A stretch of DNA of 11,957 nt from positions 1 through 11,957 of the forward strand of contig UNSN01000022.1 of the NCBI GenBank assembly GCA_900555675.1, in the 5' to 3' direction. The position numbers and the translations under genes were made by a program. This stretch comes from Candidatus Saccharimonadota bacterium. Its GTDB lineage: Bacteria > Patescibacteriota > Saccharimonadia > Saccharimonadales > Saccharimonadaceae. The number at the start of each line of letters is the position of its first letter. The first letter of the stretch is position 1. The notes beneath the pieces are model-generated. The model was not told the origin of the DNA and did no database searches. It saw only the letters and a list, made by a program, of their open reading frames with translations. Shown piece after piece: positions 5,479-11,952 of this stretch.

Positions 5479-7992
5479 TTAAACCTGAGCGGCGTCGAAT
5501 TCTTCCGCAGCCATCGCGGCGATCTCCTCAATAATCGACGCAATGTCTTTATCTTCCAACGTTCGCTCGGCGCTCGTAAACTTTACATTCAAAGTTACAG
5601 TTTTTGTCGAATCGTCATTTTTTGGCTGATATATCGCAATCGGCGTTATGCTAATTTGCAACTCACCGTGTTTTTTCGCAACTTCTTTAGCGCAAGCATA
5701 CACCTTCGTATAATCAACATTCGAATCCATTTTCAATGAAATATCTCTGGTAGTCGATGGAAAACGACTTAACGGCTGGTAATTATAGCCCTGATTTTTA
5801 CTCAGATTTTCCTGCAATTTTTCAATGTCAATAGAAAACGCCGCGGTGTAATCTGGTAATTTGAAGTTGCGTCGGGCAGACTGGACAAGCTCGCCAACAA
5901 TCCCCAAATTGTCGCCGTTCTTCGACACAATCCAAGCACTGCGTTTCGCATCAAACGGCGCTGGAACATCGCTGTCAGATTCCGCAATCTTCACAAAATT
6001 AACCTCAACGCTCAAATCCTTCATCAGCCTTTCAGTAATTTTCCTCACCTTGTAAAACGGCGCGCCAACTTGAGGTTTTTTATTCGCATAAACTCCGTCA
6101 ATGAAAGTCTTTTCAATCGGCAAATTCTCATCGTTAAATCCTAATTTCTTATCGTGAATTTTGCCAATTTCAAACAGCATAAATTCGTCATGTCCAGATT
6201 TTATATTGGCGTGAACTTTATCCAGCAAACTCGGCAAAATGCTAATTCGGCAATATTGCAAGTCTGGACTAAGCGCATTGCTCAGGCGATACGCACGGCT
6301 CGGATCTTGCTCGGAATTTTTCAAAACGCGCTCATGAACAAAGCTATACGTCAAAACTTCATTCGCTCCAGCTCGCAACAAACTTTGACGAATTCTCTGT
6401 TTCAATTCACGACGCTCATTCTTCAGCGCAGGCTTGATGCTTCGCTCTGGCAAATGACGCGGCAATCTATCAAAGCCGTATAATCGCCCAACTTCCTCAA
6501 CAATATCCTCAGGAAGCTCAATATCTGTTCGCCAAAATGGACTATAAACCATCACGCCAGCTTCGCCATATTTATTACCATCGTCAACGATAAATTCAAC
6601 ATTCTTTAGTAGTGCCTCAATCTCATTCTCGGCAAAGTCAACACCCAGACGTTCTTCGACAAACCTTTTAGGAATCAACAATCCACCGTGCCAGTGCTTG
6701 CCATCGGCCAACACTTGTCGCAATGAAGAATGATTCTTAAATAGCATAGGACTAGCTTGCTCACCACCAACCATACCAATTAACCATTTTAAGACAGGGT
6801 CAATTTGTGCTGGCGACTGCCCCTTGTTAAACCTGGTCAGGGCGTCGGTGAAAATTCCGTGACGCATAGCCGTGCGACGTAGCGCGTACATATCAAAATT
6901 GGCGCACTCCAAAACGATATTCTTAGTATCCGCTGAAACCTCAGTGTCAACGCCGCCCATAATTCCAGCTAGCCCAATCACGCCTTCGCCGTCAGCGATC
7001 ACAATATCGTCAGCCGTCAATTCATATTCCTTGCCGTTAAGCAAACCAACTTTCTCACCACCGCGCGCCATTCGCACGCCAAGTTTATGCCCACGCAACT
7101 TGTCATAATCATAAGCGTGAGTCGGCTGTGCCGTCATAAACATCACGTAGTTTGTCGCGTCGACAATATTGTTAATCGGCTTTCCGCCCATTGCGACTAA
7201 TTGACATTGCAACCACAACGGGCTTGGATGAATATCTACATTTTTTATAGCAATCACAGAAAATGCGGGCACAAGCTCGTTGGCTTCATTAAACACTTCA
7301 AGCTCTAAGCCATCGCTATCTGCGAATTCTTGAATAGCATTATACCAATCAGGGCTAGTAAATCGTTGGTGAAAAATACCAGCAATTTCGCGCGCCACGC
7401 CAAGTTGCCCAAAACAATCTGGCCTATGAGTAAACATCTTATTCTCAATTTCCAGCACGTAATCGTCCAACCCAAACACTTCCGCAAAGCTCGCACCAGC
7501 CTGAAGCGTAACGCCCGCTGGAATATCACGCTCATTGATCTCGATAATTCCCTCGTGATCCGTACCAATCGCCAGCTCATCAGCCGCCGCCAGCATGCCC
7601 TGGCTTAAGATTCCACGCAGCGGTCGCGCATCCAGCACGAACGGCTCAGCGTCATCAAAACTTGCTGGGACGGTACTTTTTGGCGGCAACCAAATTGTCC
7701 ACATATCAGCATGAACATTCGGCGCACCGCAAACCACTTGCACGTAACCATTATCATCTCGCGGGACGTCTTCTACTCCGCCATCGTCAATTTTAGTCAC
7801 GCTCAAACGATCCGCATTCGGATGCTTTTCACACTCAACAACTCGCACAATGCGCGCGCCACCATATTTGGCTTTCAGGTCAATCACTTCCTCAACACCA
7901 CCAAGTTGCTGATTGACACGCGACACTAGCTCACCAACTGGCGGCAACTCAAAATTAATCAATTGTTTTATAAGATTTAAGCTAACTTTCAT
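5479..7992 (-). CDS. pheT: Phenylalanine-tRNA ligase beta subunit (837 aa)
   Basis: Beta chain of the (alpha-beta)2 phenylalanyl-tRNA synthetase; it supports tRNA binding and editing of mischarged tyrosine while the alpha chain (PheS) activates phenylalanine. Visible parts in order: an N-terminal strand region, an EMAP/OB-type tRNA-binding domain (about 40-155), the MFTHRPDCFGQLGVAREIAG segment, a B3/4 editing domain including NNIVDATNYVM and THAYDYDKL (about 255-400), a B5 domain with the SPFWRTDIELPEDIVEEVGR stretch, a synthetase-like core, and a C-terminal FDX-ACB anticodon domain from about 745. Length is slightly above the usual ~800. PheS is not adjacent, although pheS-pheT is commonly an operon. 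There is no Shine-Dalgarno; a TATAAT ends 9 nt before the ATG, so the transcript should have almost no leader. Confidence 0.96.
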   Translation of the reverse strand: MKVSLNLIKQLINFELPPVGELVSRVNQQLGGVEEVIDLKAKYGGARIVRVVECEKHPNADRLSVTKIDDGGVEDVPRDDNGYVQVVCGAPNVHADMWTIWLPPKSTVPASFDDAEPFVLDARPLRGILSQGMLAAADELAIGTDHEGIIEINERDIPAGVTLQAGASFAEVFGLDDYVLEIENKMFTHRPDCFGQLGVAREIAGIFHQRFTSPDWYNAIQEFADSDGLELEVFNEANELVPAFSVIAIKNVDIHPSPLWLQCQLVAMGGKPINNIVDATNYVMFMTAQPTHAYDYDKLRGHKLGVRMARGGEKVGLLNGKEYELTADDIVIADGEGVIGLAGIMGGVDTEVSADTKNIVLECANFDMYALRRTAMRHGIFTDALTRFNKGQSPAQIDPVLKWLIGMVGGEQASPMLFKNHSSLRQVLADGKHWHGGLLIPKRFVEERLGVDFAENEIEALLKNVEFIVDDGNKYGEAGVMVYSPFWRTDIELPEDIVEEVGRLYGFDRLPRHLPERSIKPALKNERRELKQRIRQSLLRAGANEVLTYSFVHERVLKNSEQDPSRAYRLSNALSPDLQYCRISILPSLLDKVHANIKSGHDEFMLFEIGKIHDKKLGFNDENLPIEKTFIDGVYANKKPQVGAPFYKVRKITERLMKDLSVEVNFVKIAESDSDVPAPFDAKRSAWIVSKNGDNLGIVGELVQSARRNFKLPDYTAAFSIDIEKLQENLSKNQGYNYQPLSRFPSTTRDISLKMDSNVDYTKVYACAKEVAKKHGELQISITPIAIYQPKNDDSTKTVTLNVKFTSAERTLEDKDIASIIEEIAAMAAEEFDAAQV

Positions 7993-8003
7993 ACTGATAT
8001 AAT
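7968..8003. repeat. 36-bp repeat, copy 1 (pheT 5' end and promoter)
   Basis: This stretch covers the first eight codons of pheT and half of the promoter palindrome. It matches 8477-8512 at 34 of 36 positions in the same orientation, with differences only at 7980 (A versus G) and 7989 (T versus C). Because it is coding here, this copy is probably the original. Confidence 0.85.
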
Positions 8004-8010
8004 TATATCA
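7995..8010. promoter_or_regulatory. 16-bp perfect palindrome at the pheT promoter
   Basis: TGATATAATTATATCA is a perfect palindrome starting 3 nt before the pheT ATG. It contains TGATATAAT, an extended -10, on both strands (TATAAT at 7998-8003 plus, 8007-8002 minus). The minus copy fits pheT; the plus copy would start a transcript near 8010 toward the 91-aa gene. It could also be an operator for a dimeric repressor. Confidence 0.5.
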
Positions 8011-8052
8011 TTTTACTATCAAGTAATCGACCTTAGAAAACTACAAATAACA

Positions 8053-8076
8053 AAGGAGAAAATTACTCTAAAGTAA
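8053..8076 (-). terminator. Weak terminator-like hairpin downstream of the small ORF
   Basis: On the minus strand TTACT and AGTAA (8076-8072 and 8067-8063) form a 5-bp stem around a 4-nt loop holding part of the small ORF's stop codon, followed by TTTTCTCCTTT. The A/T-rich stem makes it weak. It could end a short RNA starting near 8149 or act as a leaky attenuator before pheT. Confidence 0.3.
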
Positions 8077-8148
8077 AATACAGTCACCCTTGAGCAGGCG
8101 GTAGATAATTCCCAAGGACACCTCTCTTCGCACTCGGAGAGGGGTCAT
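8068..8148 (-). CDS. Possible 26-codon small ORF upstream of pheT
   Basis: Read on the minus strand, an ATG at 8148-8146 begins a 26-codon frame (MTPLRVRREVSLGIIYRLLK and six more residues) ending in TAG at 8070-8068. A minus-strand TATAAT (8161 to 8156) ends 7 nt before the ATG, the spacing of a leaderless start. The peptide is basic and leucine/isoleucine-rich and contains no phenylalanine, so it is not a Phe attenuation leader. The same DNA holds hairpins (8121-8126/8137-8142 and 8088-8092/8113-8117), so it may instead be a structured RNA or long pheT leader. I do not recognise the peptide; existence is uncertain. Confidence 0.3.
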   Translation of the reverse strand: MTPLRVRREVSLGIIYRLLKGDCILL

Positions 8149-8155
8149 TCCCTGA

Positions 8156-8163
8156 ATTATAAT
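8156..8163. promoter_or_regulatory. Bidirectional -10 element
   Basis: ATTATAAT reads TATAAT on the plus strand (8158-8163), 6 nt before ATG 8170, and TATAAT on the minus strand (8161-8156), 7 nt before ATG 8148. No good -35 is visible for either direction, which lowers confidence. Confidence 0.45.
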
Positions 8164-8169
8164 ATAGCT

Positions 8170-8445
8170 ATGAACTATGATAAATATCTAGAACTACAAA
8201 CTCGCCTAGAATGGTTTTACGATTTTCATCCAGAGTTTTTTAATGATATTTCACCTGAGCATAAAAAACTACTGCAGGATACGTTCCTGTACGATACGCC
8301 CGACGAACACTATCCGAAGTCATTACGGAATTTTTACGATAAAAATATAAACAATCAGCCAACACTTCAGAATAATATGCTCTTAGCGGTAGATGCTTTA
8401 TATAAAGCGGCGGGAGCTGGAAGCTTGTTTGACTATGATGAATAA
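8170..8445 (+). CDS. Small acidic protein of unknown function (91 aa)
   Basis: A soluble-looking acidic protein rich in aromatic residues, especially in the N-terminal half (MNYDKYLELQTRLEWFYDFH), with charged helical stretches and no signal peptide, membrane segment, cysteine or metal motif. I do not recognise the family. The upstream frame is open to a TAA at 8074 but offers no other ATG, so 8170 is the start; TATAAT ends 6 nt before it and there is no Shine-Dalgarno, predicting a leaderless mRNA. It precedes the M16-like gene in the same orientation by 73 bp, but that gene has its own promoter. Helical content and small size would allow a regulator or antitoxin role, with no direct support. 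Confidence 0.6.
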   Translation: MNYDKYLELQTRLEWFYDFHPEFFNDISPEHKKLLQDTFLYDTPDEHYPKSLRNFYDKNINNQPTLQNNMLLAVDALYKAAGAGSLFDYDE

Positions 8446-8476
8446 AGCTTTTCTTCGTATGAACACGCCACCAAGC

Positions 8477-8512
8477 TTATAAGATTTAGGCTAACTTCCA
8501 TACTGATATAAT
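8477..8512. repeat. 36-bp repeat, copy 2, supplying the promoter of the M16-like gene
   Basis: It matches 7968-8003 (pheT start plus promoter half) at 34 of 36 positions in direct orientation, 509 bp away. Here it is noncoding, and its right end TGATATAAT becomes an extended -10 (TATAAT 8507-8512) placed 6 nt before ATG 8519. The match stops exactly at the end of TATAAT. This is most simply a small duplication that moved a working -10. Confidence 0.85.
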
Positions 8513-8518
8513 AAACTC

Positions 8519-9418
8519 ATGATCCACAACTTGCATTCAGCATATTCTTTACCAGCAAACCACGATATATGTCACCTATTTGAGCATCTGATTATTAGGC
8601 GGTTCTTAAAGGAAACGGAAAAAATTGGCGGTAACCGGGCTTTCGTTGGAGAGTTGGATGGCACGACTAGCGAATCAAGCGTATTTTTTACGTCCGCACT
8701 GTTCACAAGCGAGTCTAATACATTATTTGAAGAAATCATCAACGATATTACGCCTTTTGAGATGTCTCTTATTCAACAGTCCATCTCACACATAGAAGCC
8801 GAGATGCAATCCAACATTGATATAACGGACATGACGCTACTACAAGAACAGCTCGCTCTTTGTCAAAAATATTTTATCGATAGTCAAAAAACCACTCCCA
8901 GCAATTCACACCCAAAATCTAAGATTTCTCCTCTTAAAATAAGCCATAGTCCGAAGGATTTTACAGACGTTAAGATTGATATAGAAATTGCTGACGCCAG
9001 CGATGAATTGACTGCCGCATTTTTCTGCACATACCCAATACTTTTAGATCTAGTGCGCGACATTTGTTTTGATAAAATCTCATCCTACCCGTCCAGCCCC
9101 GGAAAGTTTATAGCGTACTATGACGGCAATTACATCAGCCAAACCTACACCGTAAAAAATACAGACCTTGCTCGACTGAGCTCAAGTGAAACTATACAAA
9201 CATATTTACAAAACTTTAACATATCCTCGCACGCAACCGACCTAAGAAATCTTGCCGAAGCTTTCACGTCTGACCCATTTTATATTTCAGTGCCCATATA
9301 TTTTTATCAACAAACCGCTACGCCACTATCCAGAAATGACCTAGCGAAAACTATAAACGTCGCAAATATGAACGCAATCCTAAAACAAGTAAAGGCGACG
9401 ATAGTCCTGGATTATTAG
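8519..9418 (+). CDS. M16 (insulinase/pitrilysin)-like protein with HxxEH motif (299 aa)
   Basis: The N-terminal half resembles an M16 zinc peptidase: HLFEH at residues 19-23 is the inverted HxxEH motif, GGNRAFVGELDGTTSESSVF matches the family's glycine/asparagine segment before its Thr-Tyr strand, and Glu93 or Glu95, about 70 residues after the second His, is placed like the third zinc ligand. The C-terminal half (about 150-299) may be the second M16-type subdomain but lacks motifs I can name. Only 18 residues precede HxxEH, where the family usually has several strands; an in-frame TGA at 8504 excludes an upstream start. No signal peptide or membrane segment. TATAAT ends 6 nt before ATG. Catalysis is uncertain: a small processing peptidase, a subunit working with a partner, or a degenerate homologue are all possible. 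Confidence 0.7.
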   Translation: MIHNLHSAYSLPANHDICHLFEHLIIRRFLKETEKIGGNRAFVGELDGTTSESSVFFTSALFTSESNTLFEEIINDITPFEMSLIQQSISHIEAEMQSNIDITDMTLLQEQLALCQKYFIDSQKTTPSNSHPKSKISPLKISHSPKDFTDVKIDIEIADASDELTAAFFCTYPILLDLVRDICFDKISSYPSSPGKFIAYYDGNYISQTYTVKNTDLARLSSSETIQTYLQNFNISSHATDLRNLAEAFTSDPFYISVPIYFYQQTATPLSRNDLAKTINVANMNAILKQVKATIVLDY

Positions 9419-9485
9419 CTCTAGCCGATTTTTTAGCAGAGAAAAGATTCTGAAGAGGAAATATTAACGCCGCCAATATGCAAGC

Positions 9486-9827
9486 TTACCGGCAAACCTT
9501 AAACTCAATACCAATCACTCCATAAATCTTTTGGTCTTCAATAGAATAAAATTCAGAAATTTGATTTTCTAACCATTCGACATTATCACCGCCGAACTTT
9601 CGCGGATTATTGTGAGAAAATAAGTCACGAAATGTCGCGTATCTCAGCAAACCAACAACCTCAGTGGTAACAGTTTGCTCAGAATTATCTCTATTTGTAA
9701 AAATAATCCGATCCCCAATCTGGATTTTCTGTCGTTTGGCGTCATATAATCGCGACTCGATAGTCTTATTACCAGAAATAATAGCATTAAACGGCTCGGT
9801 CGCCAATTTTAATTGGTGTGTGGTCAT
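9486..9827 (-). CDS. ASCH-domain protein (113 aa)
   Basis: Small cytoplasmic ASCH/PUA-like protein. The signature GxKxxExR is present as G-N-K-T-I-E-S-R (residues 19-26), followed by the QIGDRIIFTN strand and a C-terminal YGVIGIEF strand typical of the family. ASCH proteins are thought to bind RNA or modified nucleosides; the YqfB branch hydrolyses N4-acetylcytidine and relies on a lysine, and Lys21 sits in the matching motif, but substrate assignment would be a guess. I start at Met19 of the longer frame (to 9881) because the fold begins there and an AAAGG lies upstream, though 12 nt away, so the longer start is not excluded. It converges on the M16-like gene and diverges from the CYTH gene. 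Confidence 0.82.
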   Translation of the reverse strand: MTTHQLKLATEPFNAIISGNKTIESRLYDAKRQKIQIGDRIIFTNRDNSEQTVTTEVVGLLRYATFRDLFSHNNPRKFGGDNVEWLENQISEFYSIEDQKIYGVIGIEFKVCR

Positions 9828-9912
9828 AAAATTATTTGCCTTTCTTGCTATAATTAAACCATCATATAAATAAATATTCAAATATCTACACTTCCATAAG
9901 AAAGGCTATCGA
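9828..9912. promoter_or_regulatory. Divergent intergenic region of the ASCH and CYTH genes
   Basis: Plus-strand -10 candidates are TATAAT (9849-9854) and TATAAA (9865-9870, with TTCTTG 17 nt upstream at 9842-9847). AAGAAAGG (9898-9905) is the likely ribosome binding site of the CYTH gene. On the minus strand TTATAG/TTTAAT-like boxes overlap the same place. No clear consensus -35 exists, so promoter positions are tentative. Confidence 0.35.
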
Positions 9913-10479
9913 ATGACCAAAAAACTACTAGAAATCGAACGCAAACGCCAGCTAACGGGCAATATTGAAGAGCTAATCGGGCGACTGCAAAACATCGGTT
10001 TTGAACTAAAGAGTAATCTCCGCGAAATTGATACGTATTATTCTCGTCCTGATGTCGACTTTATGCAGACGGTTGAATGTTTGCGGATTCGCCAGCGCGA
10101 TAGTTTTGCTGAGATAACATATAAGCCAGCAACGACCACTGCGACGCATACGGAAAATAGTGTAATCATCAAGCCCGAGACAAACCTGCCAATTCAGCCC
10201 GAAGACACGGCAACCGCCAAGCAGCTACTGGCAAACCTCGGCATGGTGCAGCTGGTCGAGGTCAACAAATACCGTCGCTCGTTTCAATCCTCTGATTTTC
10301 CGCAGGCAACGGTAGCCATCGATGAAATCAAAGACGCTGGGACTTTCGTGGAAGTTGAGGTTTTGTCAGATGATGAGACTAGTGCACTGATGACGATCAG
10401 TGAAATTGAAACCAAACTCGATCTGAATTCAATGGAGATTGTGACGCGACCTTATCGGGATATTTGTATGGGCTATTAA
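9913..10479 (+). CDS. CYTH-domain protein, class IV adenylate cyclase/thiamine triphosphatase-like (188 aa)
   Basis: Soluble triphosphate tunnel enzyme. The N-terminal ExExK signature is LLEIERKRQ (Glu7, Glu9, Lys11). Basic strand residues follow (ECLRIRQRD, EITYKPA, KYRRSF), and alternating acids near the C-terminus (VAIDEIKD, FVEVEVL) complete the metal- and triphosphate-binding barrel. Length is typical for CyaB-like proteins. CYTH members hydrolyse inorganic or thiamine triphosphate or cyclise ATP; the sequence alone does not decide, and a tripolyphosphatase or ThTPase-like role seems likelier than cAMP production in a small genome. The start has AAGAAAGG about 7 nt upstream. Flanked by its own divergent promoter region and followed after 52 bp by the hydrolase gene with a separate promoter. 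Confidence 0.88.
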   Translation: MTKKLLEIERKRQLTGNIEELIGRLQNIGFELKSNLREIDTYYSRPDVDFMQTVECLRIRQRDSFAEITYKPATTTATHTENSVIIKPETNLPIQPEDTATAKQLLANLGMVQLVEVNKYRRSFQSSDFPQATVAIDEIKDAGTFVEVEVLSDDETSALMTISEIETKLDLNSMEIVTRPYRDICMGY

Positions 10480-10496
10480 GAAGACCGTCACAAAAC

Positions 10497-10525
10497 TTCA
10501 CAACTCCACTCGCAACCAATATAAT
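10497..10525 (+). promoter_or_regulatory. Promoter of the alpha/beta hydrolase gene
   Basis: TTCACA (10497-10502) matches the -35 consensus at five of six positions and is separated by exactly 17 nt from a perfect TATAAT (10520-10525). The ATG follows 6 nt later, so transcription should begin at or within a base of the start codon. This is the best-supported of the leaderless-type promoters in the window. Confidence 0.75.
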
Positions 10526-10531
10526 ATACTC

Positions 10532-11527
10532 ATGAATACTTCACGGAAAAATCGCATCGTAAAAATTACTATTTGGGTAGTCTGCTCAATTGTCATTATA
10601 ACCGCCTTACTAGTCGCCGCAGCTTTCTTTTGGCCAGCAACATCCAAGCAATTGCAACCTTCAAGCTCTGAAAAATTGAGCTACGACGACGCCATCGCCG
10701 CTGCAAATCGCACTGTTAGCGAAGACACTTCAAATACCGACGTTAGACCAGAATGTAGATCGATTATTAAAACCCACGGCAAAAAAACCGCCAAAGCCGT
10801 CATGATGATTCACGGCGTAAGCGCATGCCCACAGCAATTCGCAGACCTAGGCGACACCTTTTTCAATGCCGGCTATAACGTCTATATTCCCCGCGTCCCC
10901 AGCCACGGCCTGACAGATAACAAACGGCACGGAGAAATCACCATTCCAGCAATGGCGCAATTTATGAACTCCAGCACCAGCATAATTAGTGGTTTAGGCG
11001 ACGAAACGGGAGTTGTCGGACTTTCTGGCGGCGCAAATATGGCGACTTGGATTACGCAATACAACAGCCAAACCATATCACGAGCGCTGCTTCTATCACC
11101 TTTTTATCAGCCTTCAGCGTCAGAAACCCCTTCCTGGAAAATCCCGCTTTTACGAAATCTTTACGGACGAAATATTCTTCCAGATTCGTTCACAGGTAGC
11201 AATTTGTCGTATCGCGCTCTTGGAAAATATATAATAATCGCCAAGAATTATAAATCCGACCTAAAAGCTCCAGGATTAAAATATGTCGGAGTTGTAACAA
11301 GCGAAAACGATACCGCAATTGATAAAAATCTCGCAGTCAACATACCCAAGCAAATGACTGTAGCTTCTGGCGCCAAATTCCAATATTATTCAATTCCGAC
11401 CTCATTTGGCATCGGTCACGACATTGTAGCCTTGAATCAAGACGAGGTTAAAAAGCACGCCGCCAAACTATATCCGTTCTATTTGGATATGTACGAAGGA
11501 AAAAACGTAAAATTAGAGACGAACTAG
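10532..11527 (+). CDS. Membrane-anchored alpha/beta hydrolase (331 aa)
   Basis: Serine hydrolase probably facing outside the cell: a basic N-terminus (Arg5-Lys11) precedes one hydrophobic segment at about 12-34 without a lipobox, then a Ser/Gln-rich linker. The hydrolase fold runs from about 85. His94-Gly95 (MMIHG) fits the oxyanion region, Ser165 in GLSGG is the nucleophile, Asp260 (TSENDTAID) the probable acid and His296 (GIGHD) the base, so the triad appears complete. Cys75 and Cys99 could form a disulfide, consistent with export. It resembles carboxylesterase/lysophospholipase-type enzymes; substrate unknown, host-derived lipids or esters being a guess. Start supported by TTCACA-17-TATAAT and a 6-nt gap, without Shine-Dalgarno. 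Its TAG shares CTAG with the stop codon of the converging HIT gene. Confidence 0.9.
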   Translation: MNTSRKNRIVKITIWVVCSIVIITALLVAAAFFWPATSKQLQPSSSEKLSYDDAIAAANRTVSEDTSNTDVRPECRSIIKTHGKKTAKAVMMIHGVSACPQQFADLGDTFFNAGYNVYIPRVPSHGLTDNKRHGEITIPAMAQFMNSSTSIISGLGDETGVVGLSGGANMATWITQYNSQTISRALLLSPFYQPSASETPSWKIPLLRNLYGRNILPDSFTGSNLSYRALGKYIIIAKNYKSDLKAPGLKYVGVVTSENDTAIDKNLAVNIPKQMTVASGAKFQYYSIPTSFGIGHDIVALNQDEVKKHAAKLYPFYLDMYEGKNVKLETN

Positions 11528-11952
11528 CTATTCTGTTTACCCTGCACGGCTAAAATTCGCGCCTGAATTTCATCCAATTGAGCATCATCCATTTTTGGAC
11601 CTTCTGCAGTCGTTAGCCAGCCACGATACACCTCGCTAAACTCAGTTTCTTTGCTCCACACATCGGTCTGGCTAGCCAAATCACCATGAAGCGGCATCAA
11701 CTTGGCGTGTACATGTGCTACGCCCGTGCCTTCAAAAATCAGCGCCACTCGTGGGGTATCAAACGCTTTTTCCAAAATACCAGCAACCTTTTTCACCGCC
11801 AGCATCATTTCGGAATATAAATTATCGTCCAAAGAAAATACGTAATCGCCCGAATTCTGCTTCGGAATCACCACAGTAAAACCTGGCGTATTCGGAAACG
11901 GTGTTAAAAATGCTAGGAATTTCTCATCTTCCCAAATCTTCCAAGATTTCAT
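11524..11952 (-). CDS. HIT-family nucleotide hydrolase/transferase, possibly partial at its 5' end
   Basis: Histidine-triad protein acting on nucleoside phosphate conjugates such as AMP-lysine or dinucleoside polyphosphates. The N-terminal strand WKIWEDEKFLAFLTPFPNTPGFTVVIPK (residues 4-31, with two non-overlapping HIT strands) and the motif HVHAK (80-84) identify the family. The third position of the H-x-H-x-H triad is lysine (Lys84), while His80 and His82 remain. As seen it begins at Met1 followed by SWKIWED, whereas many HIT proteins have 15-20 further residues, often with a Cys-x-x-Cys, before this point. The frame is open to the window edge 5 nt upstream and no Shine-Dalgarno is visible, so the true start may lie outside. 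Its stop codon overlaps that of the hydrolase gene. Confidence 0.88.
   Translation of the reverse strand: MKSWKIWEDEKFLAFLTPFPNTPGFTVVIPKQNSGDYVFSLDDNLYSEMMLAVKKVAGILEKAFDTPRVALIFEGTGVAHVHAKLMPLHGDLASQTDVWSKETEFSEVYRGWLTTAEGPKMDDAQLDEIQARILAVQGKQNS

Noticed and set aside
5034..7608. Several plus-strand frames of 60-143 codons opposite fkp and pheT
   Set aside because: They are antisense to conserved coding domains, have no ribosome binding sites, and show no protein-like motifs.
8080..8148. Fluoride or ZTP riboswitch, SRP RNA or 6S RNA in the structured segment
   Set aside because: Short matches such as CCGCCUG are not accompanied by the rest of any consensus I know.
7993..8169. T-box or Phe attenuator controlling pheT
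   Set aside because: I see no T-box consensus, no specifier loop, and no phenylalanine codons in the 26-codon frame; the proximal promoter also bypasses the segment.
9419..9485. Terminator between the M16-like and ASCH genes
   Set aside because: Only a bulged stem CTCT-GC/GC-AGAG with the T-run inside the loop is present, which is not a terminator layout.
9828..9881. Longer start for the ASCH protein, 18 residues upstream
   Set aside because: The extra residues do not look like part of the ASCH fold and they cross the shared promoter region. It is kept as a less likely alternative because the Shine-Dalgarno spacing for the chosen start is poor.
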